Positions 45,795 through 57,263 of a stretch of 64,000 nucleotides of DNA are shown here, in pieces. Made by a program: the position numbers and the translations under genes. The notes beneath the pieces were generated by a model, which was not told the origin of the DNA, searched no databases, and worked only from the letters and a program-made list of their open reading frames with translations. The stretch's first letter is position 1, and each line of letters begins with the position of its first letter. Source of the DNA: Norana najaformis (lineage: Eukaryota > Annelida > Clitellata > Crassiclitellata > Hormogastridae); NCBI GenBank assembly GCA_964023275.1, contig OZ029914.1, forward strand, positions 16,080,049 to 16,144,048, in the 5' to 3' direction.

Positions 45795-45814
45795 TCGATC
45801 AGGTTGATAAATCA
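45795..45814. repeat. 20-bp direct repeat flanking transposon copy 2, right
   Basis: Partner of 43224-43243. Its first bases (TCGATCAG) also fit the inner inverted repeat of the element, so the true junction may lie inside this repeat. Confidence 0.9.
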
Positions 45815-45924
45815 TCATTTAAACTGGTTGAGGATCTCACAGTCATCTTGCCTGTCGATGACATTACAAAGTAAAACATACCCAATCAATGAAGGAACAA
45901 AACTGTGGTTAACATATCAATAAA

Positions 45925-46083
45925 GTCACAAACCCATTGACGTAAAGCAAATCAGTCACAATGGCCTCAGTGACGTAAAACAACTCAGTTACAAGCATCA
46001 ATGACGTAGAACAAATAAGTCACAAGCCTCAGTGACGACAAGCAAAATAAGTTACAAGCCTCAATGACGTAACACATATATTT
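45925..46083. repeat. About 32-bp tandem repeat with TGACGTA cores, 5 units
   Basis: Units of the form CACAAGCCTCAGTGACGTAA plus AACAAATAAGTT, with variants. Most units carry TGACGTA, a cAMP-response-element half-site type. No neighbouring gene ties it to regulation. Confidence 0.8.
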
Positions 46084-46545
46084 GCATTCATCGGAATATA
46101 AACTGGCGGAAGATGACGTTAGACCGGATATGGAAATGGGGACTACTTTATACGAGATGTGTCGATGCGTTCAATCGGGCGACCACTTCATGACGTTACA
46201 GCGACAATCTTAATGCGACGAAATATTCGCAAGCGGCGCAAATTGCACAGCGCAGCTGCCAGCTGACACCGCCCCTTTCCCCGCTTGAACCCCACATCTG
46301 AGCCTGTTTCTTTTAAGAGACGGTCTAATAATCTCCAGTTGACGTCAATGTCCACCTGCCTAGATTCTGCGTCTGACCAGAAGGCGAGTAATTTGTAAAG
46401 TTATAATAATAATTCGGTGTCGCTAAAGAGAATTAAAGTCATCAGCGTCAGACGGAGCCTGATGAGATGGTCTATTGAATTAAGTAATCATCCGAGATTA
46501 TGCGTGACTAAACGGAACGAGATCTCGGGCGTTACATCCGACGAC

Positions 46546-46902
46546 GCATGCGCACCAATCAGACACAGCGGCTCCGGAAATGGCACTTTTCAAAGCCCAG
46601 TTCCGCCAACGTCGCGGCTGATCCGTATGGAGTGGCAAACTAGCCGCTACTAGGGTAATTAGAAAGAGCTGGAGGTGCACGGGATGAATCATATTCGCCG
46701 TCAAGAACAGTGTGAACGTAACATGAGGGCAGACAGGCTGATATTAGCAGTAATTATTGCTGGAACGTTTATTACGTGGGCGCAGCTTATGTTGTTGAGA
46801 GTCAGAGGGTTTTGGGAAAACCTACGACTGCGCATTTGAGGAGGGCTGGTCAGAACCAGTTTGTACTGGTCAGCTGTATTGGCAGGAAGGGACCTATATA
46901 AG
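46546..46902 (+). promoter_or_regulatory. Promoter-like region
   Basis: GCATGCGC (NRF1-like, 46546-46553), CCAAT (46555-46559) and TATATAAG (46895-46902) lie in locally GC-rich DNA. TATA is followed by GCGGACATAAGAG. No exon could be recognised downstream, so this may serve an untranslated first exon, a non-coding RNA, or nothing. Confidence 0.3.
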
Positions 46903-47039
46903 CGGACATAAGAGTTTTGGCAGGAGAGCGCGATAGCACTGGTGTGCTGTGTGCTAAGTTGAAAGTTTGGGTTGCAAATGTCGTTGGTAAATTCATACAT
47001 TTAGAAACTGCGACGATTCAAGTACTGTTGTCATTCAGC

Positions 47040-47480
47040 TGTTCGATTAGTTATAATTTTAAAAAATAGAATGACTTGATGAAAAGATGGTGAAGTGAAG
47101 AAATTGTTTAGATGGCAGAATGATAGAATGACGAGATGACAGAATGACGAAACCGTATAATGAAAGAACGACGCAGTGGTAATAATGAAATGACAGTGAT
47201 AAAATGGTAGAACAATAGAATGACGAAATTACATTGAGAACGACGAAAGTAATGTACCAAAATGTTTATATAGCGCCTTTTAGGCACCTCTCAAAGCGCT
47301 GCAAGACAAAATGACAAAATGACGAAATAGCTGAATTATACGAAGAAGAAATCATAGAATGTTGTAGTAGGCCTAACTAAATGAAAGAATAAAGAGTTTA
47401 CAGAATAACGAAATGACAATGGAATCCGAAGAAATGATTGAATGTGTTGTAGAGTGCATGAAAACGAATGAACGAATGAA
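47040..47480. repeat. Degenerate (GAATGA)-type repeats
   Basis: AGAATGACGAAATGACA-like phrases recur irregularly. A 35-bp phrase with TTTATATAGCGCCTTTTAGG at about 47263-47301 recurs at about 47813-47852. It looks like an inverted LINE tail. Confidence 0.6.
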
Positions 47481-47644
47481 TGGCATTAAGAACCAGTTAA
47501 GCTACCCAGATACTCAACTACACACCCACGCATCGCTTACTGATAGAGCTATTATATTAGACGAAGATGTCTAGGAATAATCTCTCTCGTTTGAAGAACT
47601 AGGCAAATATCCTTCATTCGTTTGATTAGAAATCTTTCGCAGAT

Positions 47645-47815
47645 AAAAGTAAGTAAAGTATCCCATAATCCCACAAGTGAGACGTAGGGGAGACGATCAT
47701 TTCCATTTTTCTGCAGGCCCTTGAGCCGGCATTGGACGCATACCTATGTCTTGGACACGGGCCAGTGCATCGCAGGACTTACCGTTGACTTCCCAGCTTA
47801 AGCCGGTAACAAAAT
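47645..47815 (-). mobile_element. tRNA-derived SINE, family A, copy 4 (tail part)
   Basis: On minus it carries GGGAAGTCAACGGTAAGTCC, TGCGATGCACTGGCCCGTGT and CCCACAAGTGAGACG-like segments matching the family A body. The tRNA-like head is missing. Confidence 0.7.
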
Positions 47816-47865
47816 GTTTATATAGCGCCTTTTAGGTACCTCTCAAAGCGCTTCTACTCTTCTCC

Positions 47866-48008
47866 CTCTCCCTCCTCCTTCTCACCCTCTGAGGTTTTAA
47901 ATCCTCCTCTCTCTTTCTATCACTCTTCCTCCTCATCCCCTTCCAATTCTCCTCTTGTTCCTCCACCTTGTCTTTCTCCTCTATCTGCCTCCCTCCCTCC
48001 CAGGATTT
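47866..48008. repeat. CT-rich low-complexity tract
   Basis: Almost entirely pyrimidine on + (ctccctcc, tcttcctc). It follows the inverted LINE-tail phrase. Confidence 0.9.
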
Positions 48009-49424
48009 ATTTTGCTCCCGATCTGCAATTACTAATATTACTAATATGAATTTATTTAACGACTTTTCTCCGCTGCCGAAGACGATGCGCTTTCCTCACA
48101 TCACTGTCGTCGATGCTTACTATTAGTTTATGGTGCATCTATGTGGTATATATATGGCTGGTTTTAAGTGCAATTCGAATTCGAATCTAACTAAGTGCAT
48201 AATAAAATGTGTACTTGTTGCAGCGCTATATAATCCGGAAACTCGTCAGAGGTGCTCCCAATTGGGCCCAATGAAACTACGATTGAAGAGAATGATTTTA
48301 AAACCTTAACGGTATAAAGAAAGTCAGTTCAGTCAGTTTACAGTCATTGAGCCCATAGGTGGCCCGCGTTGTGCAAGTGGTGGCAACTGGATGTCAGCTG
48401 TAGACCCATGGAGGCTCAGCTACCTTAGTTGTCAGGAAACGTACAGGAAGCTCGAAGAAACGACCAAATTGTTAGTTAATAACAACGCAGAATCAACACT
48501 GATTTCTAGCACCTTCTTTAAGCTTAAATCTCACGTGGACCGTTAACATTACGATGAACTGTCCTTAAATGTACCGGTGCTTTAGAAAACACTCACGAAT
48601 GGGCAAAGTGAATTTGCGAGAAATGCACTCAGAAGGAATGTACTGTATGTATCAAATTGGTCCAAATGAATTCTTGACATGTTTATATTCGTTATTGTGT
48701 TTGCTATTAAACTAAAACTCCCTGTGTAGAGAGTCACCGTCTAAGTAATTTTTTGTTTCAATTTTATTATGATGGCCTGCAACAAAAGCTTAATTAAACA
48801 CGTCCTCTTGGTTCCCAAATTTGAAGTCATATACATCGATTATCATGCAAATGTTCAAGATTGGTAAATACTTTTCCTAACCAGGTTTTATGGAGATTCC
48901 ACAGACTTATATATACACTCCAATTTACTATTCTCATAAATATTCATGACCCCTAAGCACAGCGACTTAGGTCGAGGCACAGTTATGGTAAGCTTTAACT
49001 CGCGATTCTCAAAAGTAACCGCAAAGACACTGCCATCTTTGATAATTGTATATTTTTACTATTTGTGACAGAGACATGCGGCTTTCACCAAACTATTTAG
49101 CAATTCAAGCCCAATCCAGTGCCTTTTCACACTCAGTTTTTATTTTTGCCGATTTGTGAGGGTTTTCTCATGCACGGGTCATAAATACCAAAGCACAAAT
49201 GAGTCAGTTTTGCTGAATGTTGCTAGATCTGTTTCACAATTGAAATAAAATTCTCCACGCTGAGACTCACACGTACGACAGGCTACTTGGATTAGTCCGA
49301 GCACCTTAGCTTGGCTTTGAACAAATAGTTTCTTTAAATGAAATAACCTTCAATTACAACAAAATATTCAAACTGTGTATTGATAATATTGAGTGTTCGC
49401 TGGGATACATACAAGGAATTCTAC
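48009..49424. other. Intergenic region, LINE tail remnant at 48220
   Basis: CAGCGCTATATAATCCGG with CTCGTCAGAGGTGCTCCC at about 48223-48262 is the inverse of the LINE 3' module seen at 42028. No gene recognised elsewhere. Confidence 0.45.
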
Positions 49425-49487
49425 ACACATATGCATACATACATACTTATATGAATACATACATGCATGAATACATACATACATACA

Positions 49488-49522
<35 letters not shown>

Positions 49523-49615
49523 GCATGCATACATACATACATACATACATTTATACATACATACATACATACATACATACATACATACATGCATGCATAC
49601 GTACATACATACGAC
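49425..49615. repeat. (CATA)n microsatellite
   Basis: CATA repeats with ATGCATGC interruptions. Open frames on both strands are artefacts. Confidence 0.97.
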
Positions 49616-50445
49616 TAAGATGTCTGTGAAACGATGTGATCCACTATTTCGTATGACCTCGTCTCTTTTTCGACACAGAAACACAGGCACGGTTAGACGA
49701 TCAAGAAAAGTAGATTCATATCCTTGGAAAGCTACCCCTACCTACAGAACTCCACAATAATAGAACTGGTTTCGCCAGATGTCTCTAGATGATGCGAGGC
49801 CGACGATCAAGTCAACCTCTTGCGCCACCTTGGGAATAGCTTGGTTCACGCAATAAGTTTTCAAGCCCCGCCAAATTGCTGCTAAAAAGAACTTAACTAA
49901 AGGATAAGATTTCTTCTTGTTATATTTACATGTCGATTGATGTTCTGGGCAATATTTCAGTGGCGCTATAGTAGTTCCCAGATTGGATAAGACTATAGAA
50001 TGGAACCCGAGGCATAATTAAGTGAGTATACCGATACTTCAGACGTCTCCAGAAAGATTTAGATTGGATGATACTAGATTAGATTGGACTATGAATATGA
50101 TAAGATTAGATTAATATGTGTGCAGAGTAGATTAAACTACACTTTGATCTGTATACAAAAGTGTTCGACATTTCGAGTATCACCCTTCAACTTTAGTAAC
50201 AAAAGAAGAATTTTTCAGTGGATTGAAAAAGTATCGCCCGATCTTGAACAAACTCTAAATGAACTCGACGATCATATATTGCATTTCCAAAGCAATGCCT
50301 AATTTTTGTATAGGACGCCATATCAATGTTCAAATACAATAACGAAATAAGTAGGACCCAATATCTTAAGCTACACCTTAGCCCCAGTCTCAATGAGCTT
50401 GAATAGAAGCTACAGAAGGACACTATTTGGCAAATTCGAGAGACC
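49616..50445. other. Intergenic region, no gene recognised
   Basis: GTGGCGCTATAGTAGTTCCC near 49960 with (AGATT)n-like units to about 50115 looks like another LINE tail. Confidence 0.4.
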
Positions 50446-50525
50446 TTTAAAAGATGTTCCATACATTCACTGAAAGATGCATTTAAAAGATATTGCATAC
50501 ATTTTAAAAGATGTTGCATACATGC
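50446..50525. repeat. About 21-bp tandem repeat, 3 units
   Basis: TTTAAAAGATGTTGCATACA-like units, imperfect. Confidence 0.65.
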
Positions 50526-50910
50526 CTACATTTGTAAGCTTTACACTTTCACAGTTAAATGCCTCAGATTTATTGACCTGTTTGACCTATGCTATATCTG
50601 AATATTTATGTATGGTCTTTTAACCTCTCAAGAGCGCGGAACCTCATGAGTGTGCGCCTTTAAAACAGGATGAGCCTCGAACCTTGTCACATAACAATCA
50701 TCTTAACCAGACATTGTTGCCAGGCATGACATAACTTAACATAGCACAACATGACTATGGTTTTAAGTGGTTCAGAAGACATGTGTATTCTGTGCTAGAA
50801 CCACTGCAAATTAACCAGGAATGCTTAATGGCCGATCCTTCTAAGCTTCTTCTTAAAGGCTGTGACAATGAGACAGTACTATCATCCAAAAACATTTCAC
50901 ATGTCTTGCA

Positions 50911-51252
50911 CTAAAAGCTCTGCCTTAATGTTCCTTTAGGTTTCTTAAATAATTTATACCTGCGTCCTCGAGATGCCTTCTTTGGTGCTGATTCAGAGAA
51001 TTTCCCCCACTGCACTGCCTTCTTTCCAGTGATAATCTTATAAGCTTCAATTAAGTCTCCTCTGCTCCTCCTTCTCTCTAATGTTGTTAGACCACACCTT
51101 GTCAACCATTCTTCATAACCCACCTTTGTAACCACAAATCGGTTTGACAACTCTCCTTTCACTTTCTCCAATTGTTGCATAGCATGTTTGAGATCTGGAT
51201 TGCATATCGGGTTACAATATTCCAGCTGTGGCCTCACTAATGATTTGCACAA
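50911..51252 (-). mobile_element. LINE reverse transcriptase C-terminal fragment
   Basis: A 113-residue open frame reads SLVRPQLEYCNPICNPDL, then QQLEKVKGELSNRFV, YEEWLTRCGLTTLERRRSRG and DLIEAYKIITGKK. This is the conserved thumb-side segment of CR1-type LINE proteins. No catalytic YADD box remains. Both ends are truncated. Confidence 0.85.
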
Positions 51253-51384
51253 CCTCAGTATTATATCCTTGTCTCTGCTAACTATTGCCCTCTTGAATCT
51301 TGATCAAACCTAAGGCAGAGTTAGAATTTTTTATGCTTCAGCACGTTGCCTTGAAGGTTTTGCATTCTTTTGTATAATCACGCC

Positions 51385-51680
51385 AAAGTTCCTTTCTTTC
51401 TCTGGCCCTAGACTCTGGAACTTTCTTCCGGCAAATGCTCGCTCTGCAAAGTCTGGTTTGGCTTTCAGATCTGGACTAAAAATTTATCTCTTCCTGGAGT
51501 CATTTCCTCCGTATGTTGTGTCTTCCCGGATCTCCTTCTTGGCTTTCCGACTGGACAAAACCTGGAGTTTGGCTTGCACAACTGCTTTGCTTTGTAGTGA
51601 CCATCGACTGATCCTTTGAGCATTATACATTACACAGTGACGCTATAGAAGTTCTCAGATGATGATGATGATGATGCTTA
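51385..51680 (+). mobile_element. LINE 3' end with (GAT)n tail
   Basis: The frame LAPRLWNFLPANARSAKSGL, then AFRSGLKIYLFLE, is the end of a CR1/L2-like reverse transcriptase. It is followed by CAGTGACGCTATAGAAGTTC and (GAT)n at 51659-51675. It points away from the fragment at 50911, so the two are separate insertions. Confidence 0.8.
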
Positions 51681-51689
51681 TTATTATTA

Positions 51690-52015
51690 GTAGTAGTAGT
51701 TTGTAGTGGTAGTAGTAGTAGTAGCGGTAGAGGGAGTAGTAGTAGTGGAATTAGTAGTAGTAATTTTCGGTTTCTGGTTTTGCGCCTTACGTATAAACAA
51801 CGAACTGCTGTAGTGAATTGAAGAATTATATCGGATTTTGGCGATTTAGCGGCGCGTGAACAAGTTCCTCAATAAGCTTTCCAAAAAACTATAACTTGGT
51901 TGTCTCGAAGAGAAACCTTTATTCTTTTTCTTTTAAACTTGTGGAGCTTTGGTTGAAAATATTTAATCGGAGCTGAATGCTGTCGCTCAGCATCCAGGCA
52001 CTCCTCCTCGGTATT
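51690..52015 (+). repeat. dispersed repeat, family E, copy 1
   Basis: Begins with (AGT)n, then TTTCTGGTTTTGCGCCTTAC, GTTCCTCAATAAGCTTTCC, CGAAGAGAAACCTTTATTC and AATATTTAATCGGAGCTGAA. The same order occurs at 59960-60262 at high similarity. Confidence 0.9.
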
Positions 52016-52696
52016 CAAAGCCTGCATTCAATATACAGCCGATTTTAATTTGACTGTGACTATTCATCATTCTCTTATCAACCACGTACCCAGAACCCGC
52101 ATCGGGTTCGCATTATTCCAGAGTTGGAAACTGATGGTTTCGCTACGGGACTCATGCGGAAGCATAATTTGAAGTCCTTGTTTTCATTTAGCAACCTTGT
52201 GGTCTTATAGTTATGTCAACAACGCTGATATTGGGGCCTGGATTTAAGCTGAATCGTGGAGAGGTACAATAGTTATATCTAAAAATGAAGGAAGAGCTGC
52301 GGACTAGATAGATTAAGCAAATACAGCATCGGAGTTTATGACTGGGTGTTACTCATGAGCCAATTGGGCGAAATTAAACTCATGCAAGGCATCCACTCAT
52401 ATATTATAAACTGACTTGCCTGAATCATGTGTTTTGCAAGAACAAATCCAATTGTTACGCTGTGATGATTTTTCAACATCCACTTGGCTTTATTGCTTAT
52501 ATCATGGCCATAAGCTATTGATTTTATTCAGATGACTCTTTCTTAAGTGCGTGTATTTCATTTCCATAAGTGTTATGAGCTAAAATAGACTGGATTTTCA
52601 ACTTGCTCTTTATGCTTAATGCCTCGGAACTCTAACGACCCAGACTTCGTTGCCTGACGGACGCCGAGAATTCAAACGTCTTCTTTGCACAGAAAA

Positions 52697-55324
52697 ATGA
52701 CATCATGCAAAATGTTCGCCTGTATTTTGATTTTGTGGGGCTTCGTTGGTAAGCAACATAATTTCATTATAACATTTGGGTAAACGATCAGCCGAGCTCA
52801 TACTTAGACGTTTATCTAAATCTTAGAACATTCGAATATTCAAGATCAATTTTATCTTCTATAATAAAAATCTCTTTCGCACTGTCTGTTTCCGTCTTTT
52901 TCTTTTTGTGTAGTTGGTAGTAGACTATTAGGTCTAGTAGGTAAGCATTTTCTGTCTGTTTGTGTAGTTGATGACAGATAATGTCTAGTAGGTCGGTTTT
53001 AAAATGATACTAGAAAGACGCAGTAGCCACAGCAGATCTCTTGCTCTTATAACGCCGAAATAGGGTGGCAATAGATCATTTCATTGGCAGTCATTAAACA
53101 CAATAGTGTAAGCATGGTTTGCTCCGGCAAGGCTACCCTACGAAGCGAAAACAATGTTGATTAACATTTCACGGAGAGAAACTGAACAAGAATCATCGAG
53201 CAAATACTACGTGAAATCACCGATTTGCAAACAGTAACACCGTGGATATTTCTGCAGCCAACACGGCCGCACACAAACACAATTTTTTATTTGCAACAAC
53301 CAATGACTTCATGATGGCGCTTATTGCCAATTAAAAATGTAACGCATAAATAGGAAATTAACGAAAGTATAAATTAAAAGCCCCTTCCATTTACAACAGA
53401 AGCACGTGATTTGTTTTTTCTTCAATTTTGCAGCTTACGCAGTCGGAAATATATCAGAGAACTGTCTAAGTTGCATCTGTCAGGTATGCTAGTAAGACAT
53501 GTAGAACATAAAACATAACCTTTCTAAAGTTTGATAGATAATTTACCTTCCACCCCTCCCGTCGCTCACCCACCACCATCTGCCTCAAGCCCCTCTACCT
53601 AATGCTCCCTCCGGCCTTTAGTTCAAAAGTAAATCGCACCTTTTTGAAGAAATATTACCGTGATCCATCCATTCCGCTGCCTCCCATTTATTTCAACCTA
53701 AACACAACCCACCGTAACAGCTCTGCTTTCCCTCCCTCCCCTTTGTCTCTCTCTTTCGCTCTTTCTCTTTCTCTCTGTCTCTCTGTCTCTCTCTGCCTCT
53801 CTGTCTGTCTGTCTCTCTCTCTAATCATCTGGCAACCGAACTTTGCTCTTCCCCTGGTATATTTGGACAACCCCATTGCTTCTGAATAAGCTTGTGCCGT
53901 GCGCTTAGCTTTTGAGTAGCGCTTTAGGATTCTCAAGATTACGATTACGAGTCGCCAAATTATAGCATAACGCTAAACAGTTGGTAACGTCAATTGTTCG
54001 TTGCTTAATCAAATCTAATCTAATCTAAAGACTTCTATAGCGCTAATATCATAATGCCCAAGGCATCAAGCTAAATGAAAGTTAATTGCAAGTTAATATA
54101 TGAGTTGACAGCCCCTCTACCTATTGCTCCTTTTTGAAGTCCATTATACAGTGACGATCATTAATTCAGTCTTAATAGACACTGTTTTAAGTGAGCTTGG
54201 AACTATCGTAAATAAAAGAATTTGGCAAGAGCACAACATAAAACAGTGAGCTTCACACAGCGGGTCCTTTCACCAGAATTTAAAATCTCTTTGTGTTAGT
54301 GAGTGGAATTTCTCGATTTCAGGTGGCCCAGGCACTATTCTGAGCTATTAACGAAGAAAACTGGTCAAAAATTTTTACTGCGGACTGGTCTTATCTGTAA
54401 CTCATCTGAAAATTTTCACAACATTTACAGAATTTTCACATTTTGCAAATATTACTAAGATCTCCATAAATGTGAAAAGTAGACACACTTTTTAAATTTA
54501 GACTATACCTTTTTTGCTCCGAATGTTTTCTGAACTGAATTTACCTCCTGCAGATCTGTATTGATTTTGTACCATTGATTTTGTAGACAGTATATAATTT
54601 CCATTATGTTCCTATAAGCTAGGCGGACGAACCGTAAATGAGCACGAAATTCACCTTCAGTTTATATTTGCAGGTGGAAGGATGTAAAACCGGAAATTGC
54701 AACATGGACAAAGGGCCACTGAGCTGTGGGCCATTTCAAATAAAGAAACCATACTGGATTGACTGCGGAAAACTGGCTGGAGGTAAAGAATGGTGAATTT
54801 GGCGGATAGATCCCGGCTTAACTAATCTTAAGTAACTATTACAAAGTCCGAGCCATCACCATGGTAGCGATTCGCGACATTATCAGAAATATGTTCAAAA
54901 TATTGTTTCAGAGAGACATTTCCAATGTAGACTGAAACGCCTAAATATCGCAGAAACGAGAGAAACTGCTGGCAAAGAAAATGTGTACAATCAGGTATAC
55001 CACTGTACATAATAGGATATTCGCTTTTGTTTACCTAGGAACTATAGCCTGATGCTTGAATCATACAATGATTTAGCTATTTAATTTATATTTTGATATT
55101 CTGAAGATTGGCAGACGTGTACAAAGCAGATGTCATGTTCACAAACCTGCGTAAGAGGCTACATGCAACGTTACGCTAGCCGATGCACTGGTGTTCGAAC
55201 TCCCACTTGCCAAGACTATGCTAGGATCCACAACGGAGGACCAAAAGGTTGCCAGAAATCCTCCACGCTCGGCTACTGGAATAAAGTGCAGCGCTGCTGT
55301 GCCTCAAAGTCAGGCGGCTGTTGA
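52697..55324 (+). CDS. Invertebrate-type (i-type) lysozyme, 4 exons
   Basis: Exons 52697-52748, 53434-53483, 54674-54782 and 55107-55324, all GT-AG and in phase, encode 142 residues. Exon 1 is a signal peptide (MTSCKMFACILILWGFV, cleavage probably after A20). The mature protein is a destabilase/i-type lysozyme domain: NCLSCICQVEGC, CNMDKGPLSCGPFQIKKPYW, then CSQTCVRGYMQRYASRC, ARIHNGGPKGC and STLGYWNKVQRC. E36 and D46 match the catalytic Glu and Asp of the family (muramidase, hydrolysing peptidoglycan). Many Cys suggest a disulfide-rich secreted enzyme for defence or for digesting bacteria. The Glu-Asp interval seems one residue shorter than in bivalve enzymes I remember. No stop or frame break is seen; it looks functional. 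Confidence 0.96.
53740..53960 (+). repeat. CT-rich tract and LINE/SINE-like tail in lysozyme intron 2
   Basis: (TC)n and (CTGT)n runs at about 53745-53822 are followed by a decayed family D-like end: TTGAGTAGCGCTTTAGGATT, then TCAAGATTACGATTACGAG. Confidence 0.6.
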
Positions 55325-56229
55325 GCTAAGGAAGGAATTTCGTCGAAGAAAATGGTCTTGAATCACGACATGGAAGAGATCAGACGATGCTTTGCTTTTG
55401 GCCATTTCAACTTTAAAAGATTGCTTTTGCTTCATTTAGCATCTTTATTAGTATTAATCTTCATTTTAAAGTAGCGGTTCAATCGTTCAAAGTAGTCGGT
55501 TCAACCGAACCAAACTAATCGATATATTGATTATCTATATTATATAAGACATTTTGCTATTGTGATTAAACTGTAATGTACTTAATTTACTCACATTACA
55601 TAGAGTAGTGACATATGATGATCATGTTCATTGTGACTGCATTAGTAATCGTAACCAACCTAACAATAGTCGAACATGTCTTTCGCAACGGACGATGACT
55701 CGACGGAATGCTGAAGGATCAGCGTTTCCTCAATATGCCTTCATAAATATTGCCGGTTATTCTTACAACATTCTCATCTAATACAAATCCAGTCATTGCA
55801 TGGCTGTCTCAGTCATTACCCTCTGTATCTGTGCAACTGTCTCTTTTTATGCCTGTGTCTGTTCACTCCATCCCACCCTATCTGTCTGTCTACATTGCTG
55901 TCTATCTCTACAACTACTGATGATGTCTGATAAAACCGGATAATATAGTGGAAAGCAAATAACTTCCCCAAATTAGTGGGTCACAGCTATTCGTCTACTT
56001 CCTTTATGCCAGAATTTCCATCGCATTTAGAGATACACAGTCATGCATGAGAACCAGCAGATCGTCTTCCCTTTATCGCTGATTTGCTTCGTTTTATCTT
56101 AAGTCTACGACCGATGGCTTACTCTAACATTTACCGATTCAGAAGACTTCAGACAACCACGTCCATTGTGCCCAGACGGGTCCGTATCATATCAATGGAG
56201 GCCAGATATGGGCTTAATTACTGCACAAC
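55325..56229. other. Intergenic region downstream of lysozyme
   Basis: No gene recognised. Contains a short CTGT-rich stretch near 55840-55905. Confidence 0.4.
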
Positions 56230-56245
56230 GTACTTGGTATTCACC

Positions 56246-57263
56246 TCACCTTGTGCTGTCAGCTCTTTGAGCTCTAGCGACCGTCATGATCAATCCTCTC
56301 CATTTCTTTCTTTCCAATGTCGCGTCCCTTAGCTGTGCCAAGTTCATTCCAGTTGCTTCGTGTATCTTGTCCATCCATTTTGTCCTTGGCCTCCCTTGTT
56401 TTCTCTTTCCCTCTCCACAAGCCAGCATCATTTCCTTTTCCAATCCATCTGATCTCATAATATGACCAAAGAACCTCAGCTTTGATTTTAGCATTGTTTG
56501 TTGTAACGTTTCATCTTGCTCAATTCCGATCGTCATGCGTACCCATTCATTTGTCCTTTTCTCCGTCCATGATGTTCTCAGCATCTTCCTCCATATCCAC
56601 ATTTCACAAGCATTGATTTTTTTTCTCCATTTTCTTGGTCATTGTCCACGTCTCACTGCCGTATGTTACTGTTGGTATGATCAAGGCCCTCACCAATCTT
56701 TTTTTCGTGTCTGTGCTCACATGTTTGTCTTTCCATATTTTTTCTAGTCCATTCATTGCGGCTTTTCCAATCGCCACCCTGCGGTTTATTTCCATATCGC
56801 ACTTTCCTTCTCTTTCTACTACTGATCCCAAGAATGTAAAGCTTGTTACCGTCTCTAGTTCCTCTCCATCCACCGTAAAACTGCCTTTCTCAGCTGTTGT
56901 CATGATCTTCGTTTTCTTTACATTGAAGTATAGTCCTGCTTTCTCGCTCTCTCTCTTCAGCCTTCTTATCAGTTCTGCCAGGTCTGTTTTTTTGCCTGCT
57001 AATAGTGTTGTGTCGTCTGCGTATCTCAGATTATTCAGTGTTCTTCCCGCTATCTTTACTCCCTCTTTTGCTCCATCCATTTCCGCCATCCTCATTATCC
57101 TCTCTGCATATAGGTTAAATAGGAATGGGGACAGAATGCATCCCTGCCTCACTCCTTTCTTTATTTTGATTCTTTCGGTATCTCCAAATTCAGTTCTTGG
57201 TATTACCGACCGTAAACAGGACATTTTCGATGACGCCGTTTGGGCGCCGGGAGTACAACCCAT
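56246..57263 (-). pseudogene. RTE-like LINE reverse transcriptase, 5' truncated
   Basis: Two open frames on minus (57263-56604 and 56602-56246) together form the second half of a LINE reverse transcriptase. Motifs are IKKGVRQGCILSPFLFNLYA, NNLRYADDTTLLA (catalytic Asp pair), VTSFTFLGSVV and TVTYGSETWT. The second frame gives the C-terminal MLKSKLRFFGHIMRSD and KRKQGRPRTKWMDKI blocks. The frames part at a run of eight T on + (56617-56624), one base longer than continuity needs. The endonuclease and the N-terminal reverse transcriptase part are absent. The clade, RTE or a relative, is judged from motif wording only. Confidence 0.88.

Larger units (their letters stand above)
43244..45800 (+). 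mobile_element. CACTGG-end DNA transposon, copy 2, intact gene
   Basis: The left end is CACTGGCCAACAG and runs through GGCGCTGATTCAGAAAATG and CATCAGGTCTAGTTTCTGAG. The right side carries the inverted form only of the inner part, CTCGAAAACTAGACCTG near 45757-45773 and TTTTCGATCAG near 45793. The outer 75 bp or so of the right inverted repeat is therefore missing. The gene at 43849-45552 is open from end to end. AATAAA lies at 45665, 113 bp after the stop. Confidence 0.85.
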
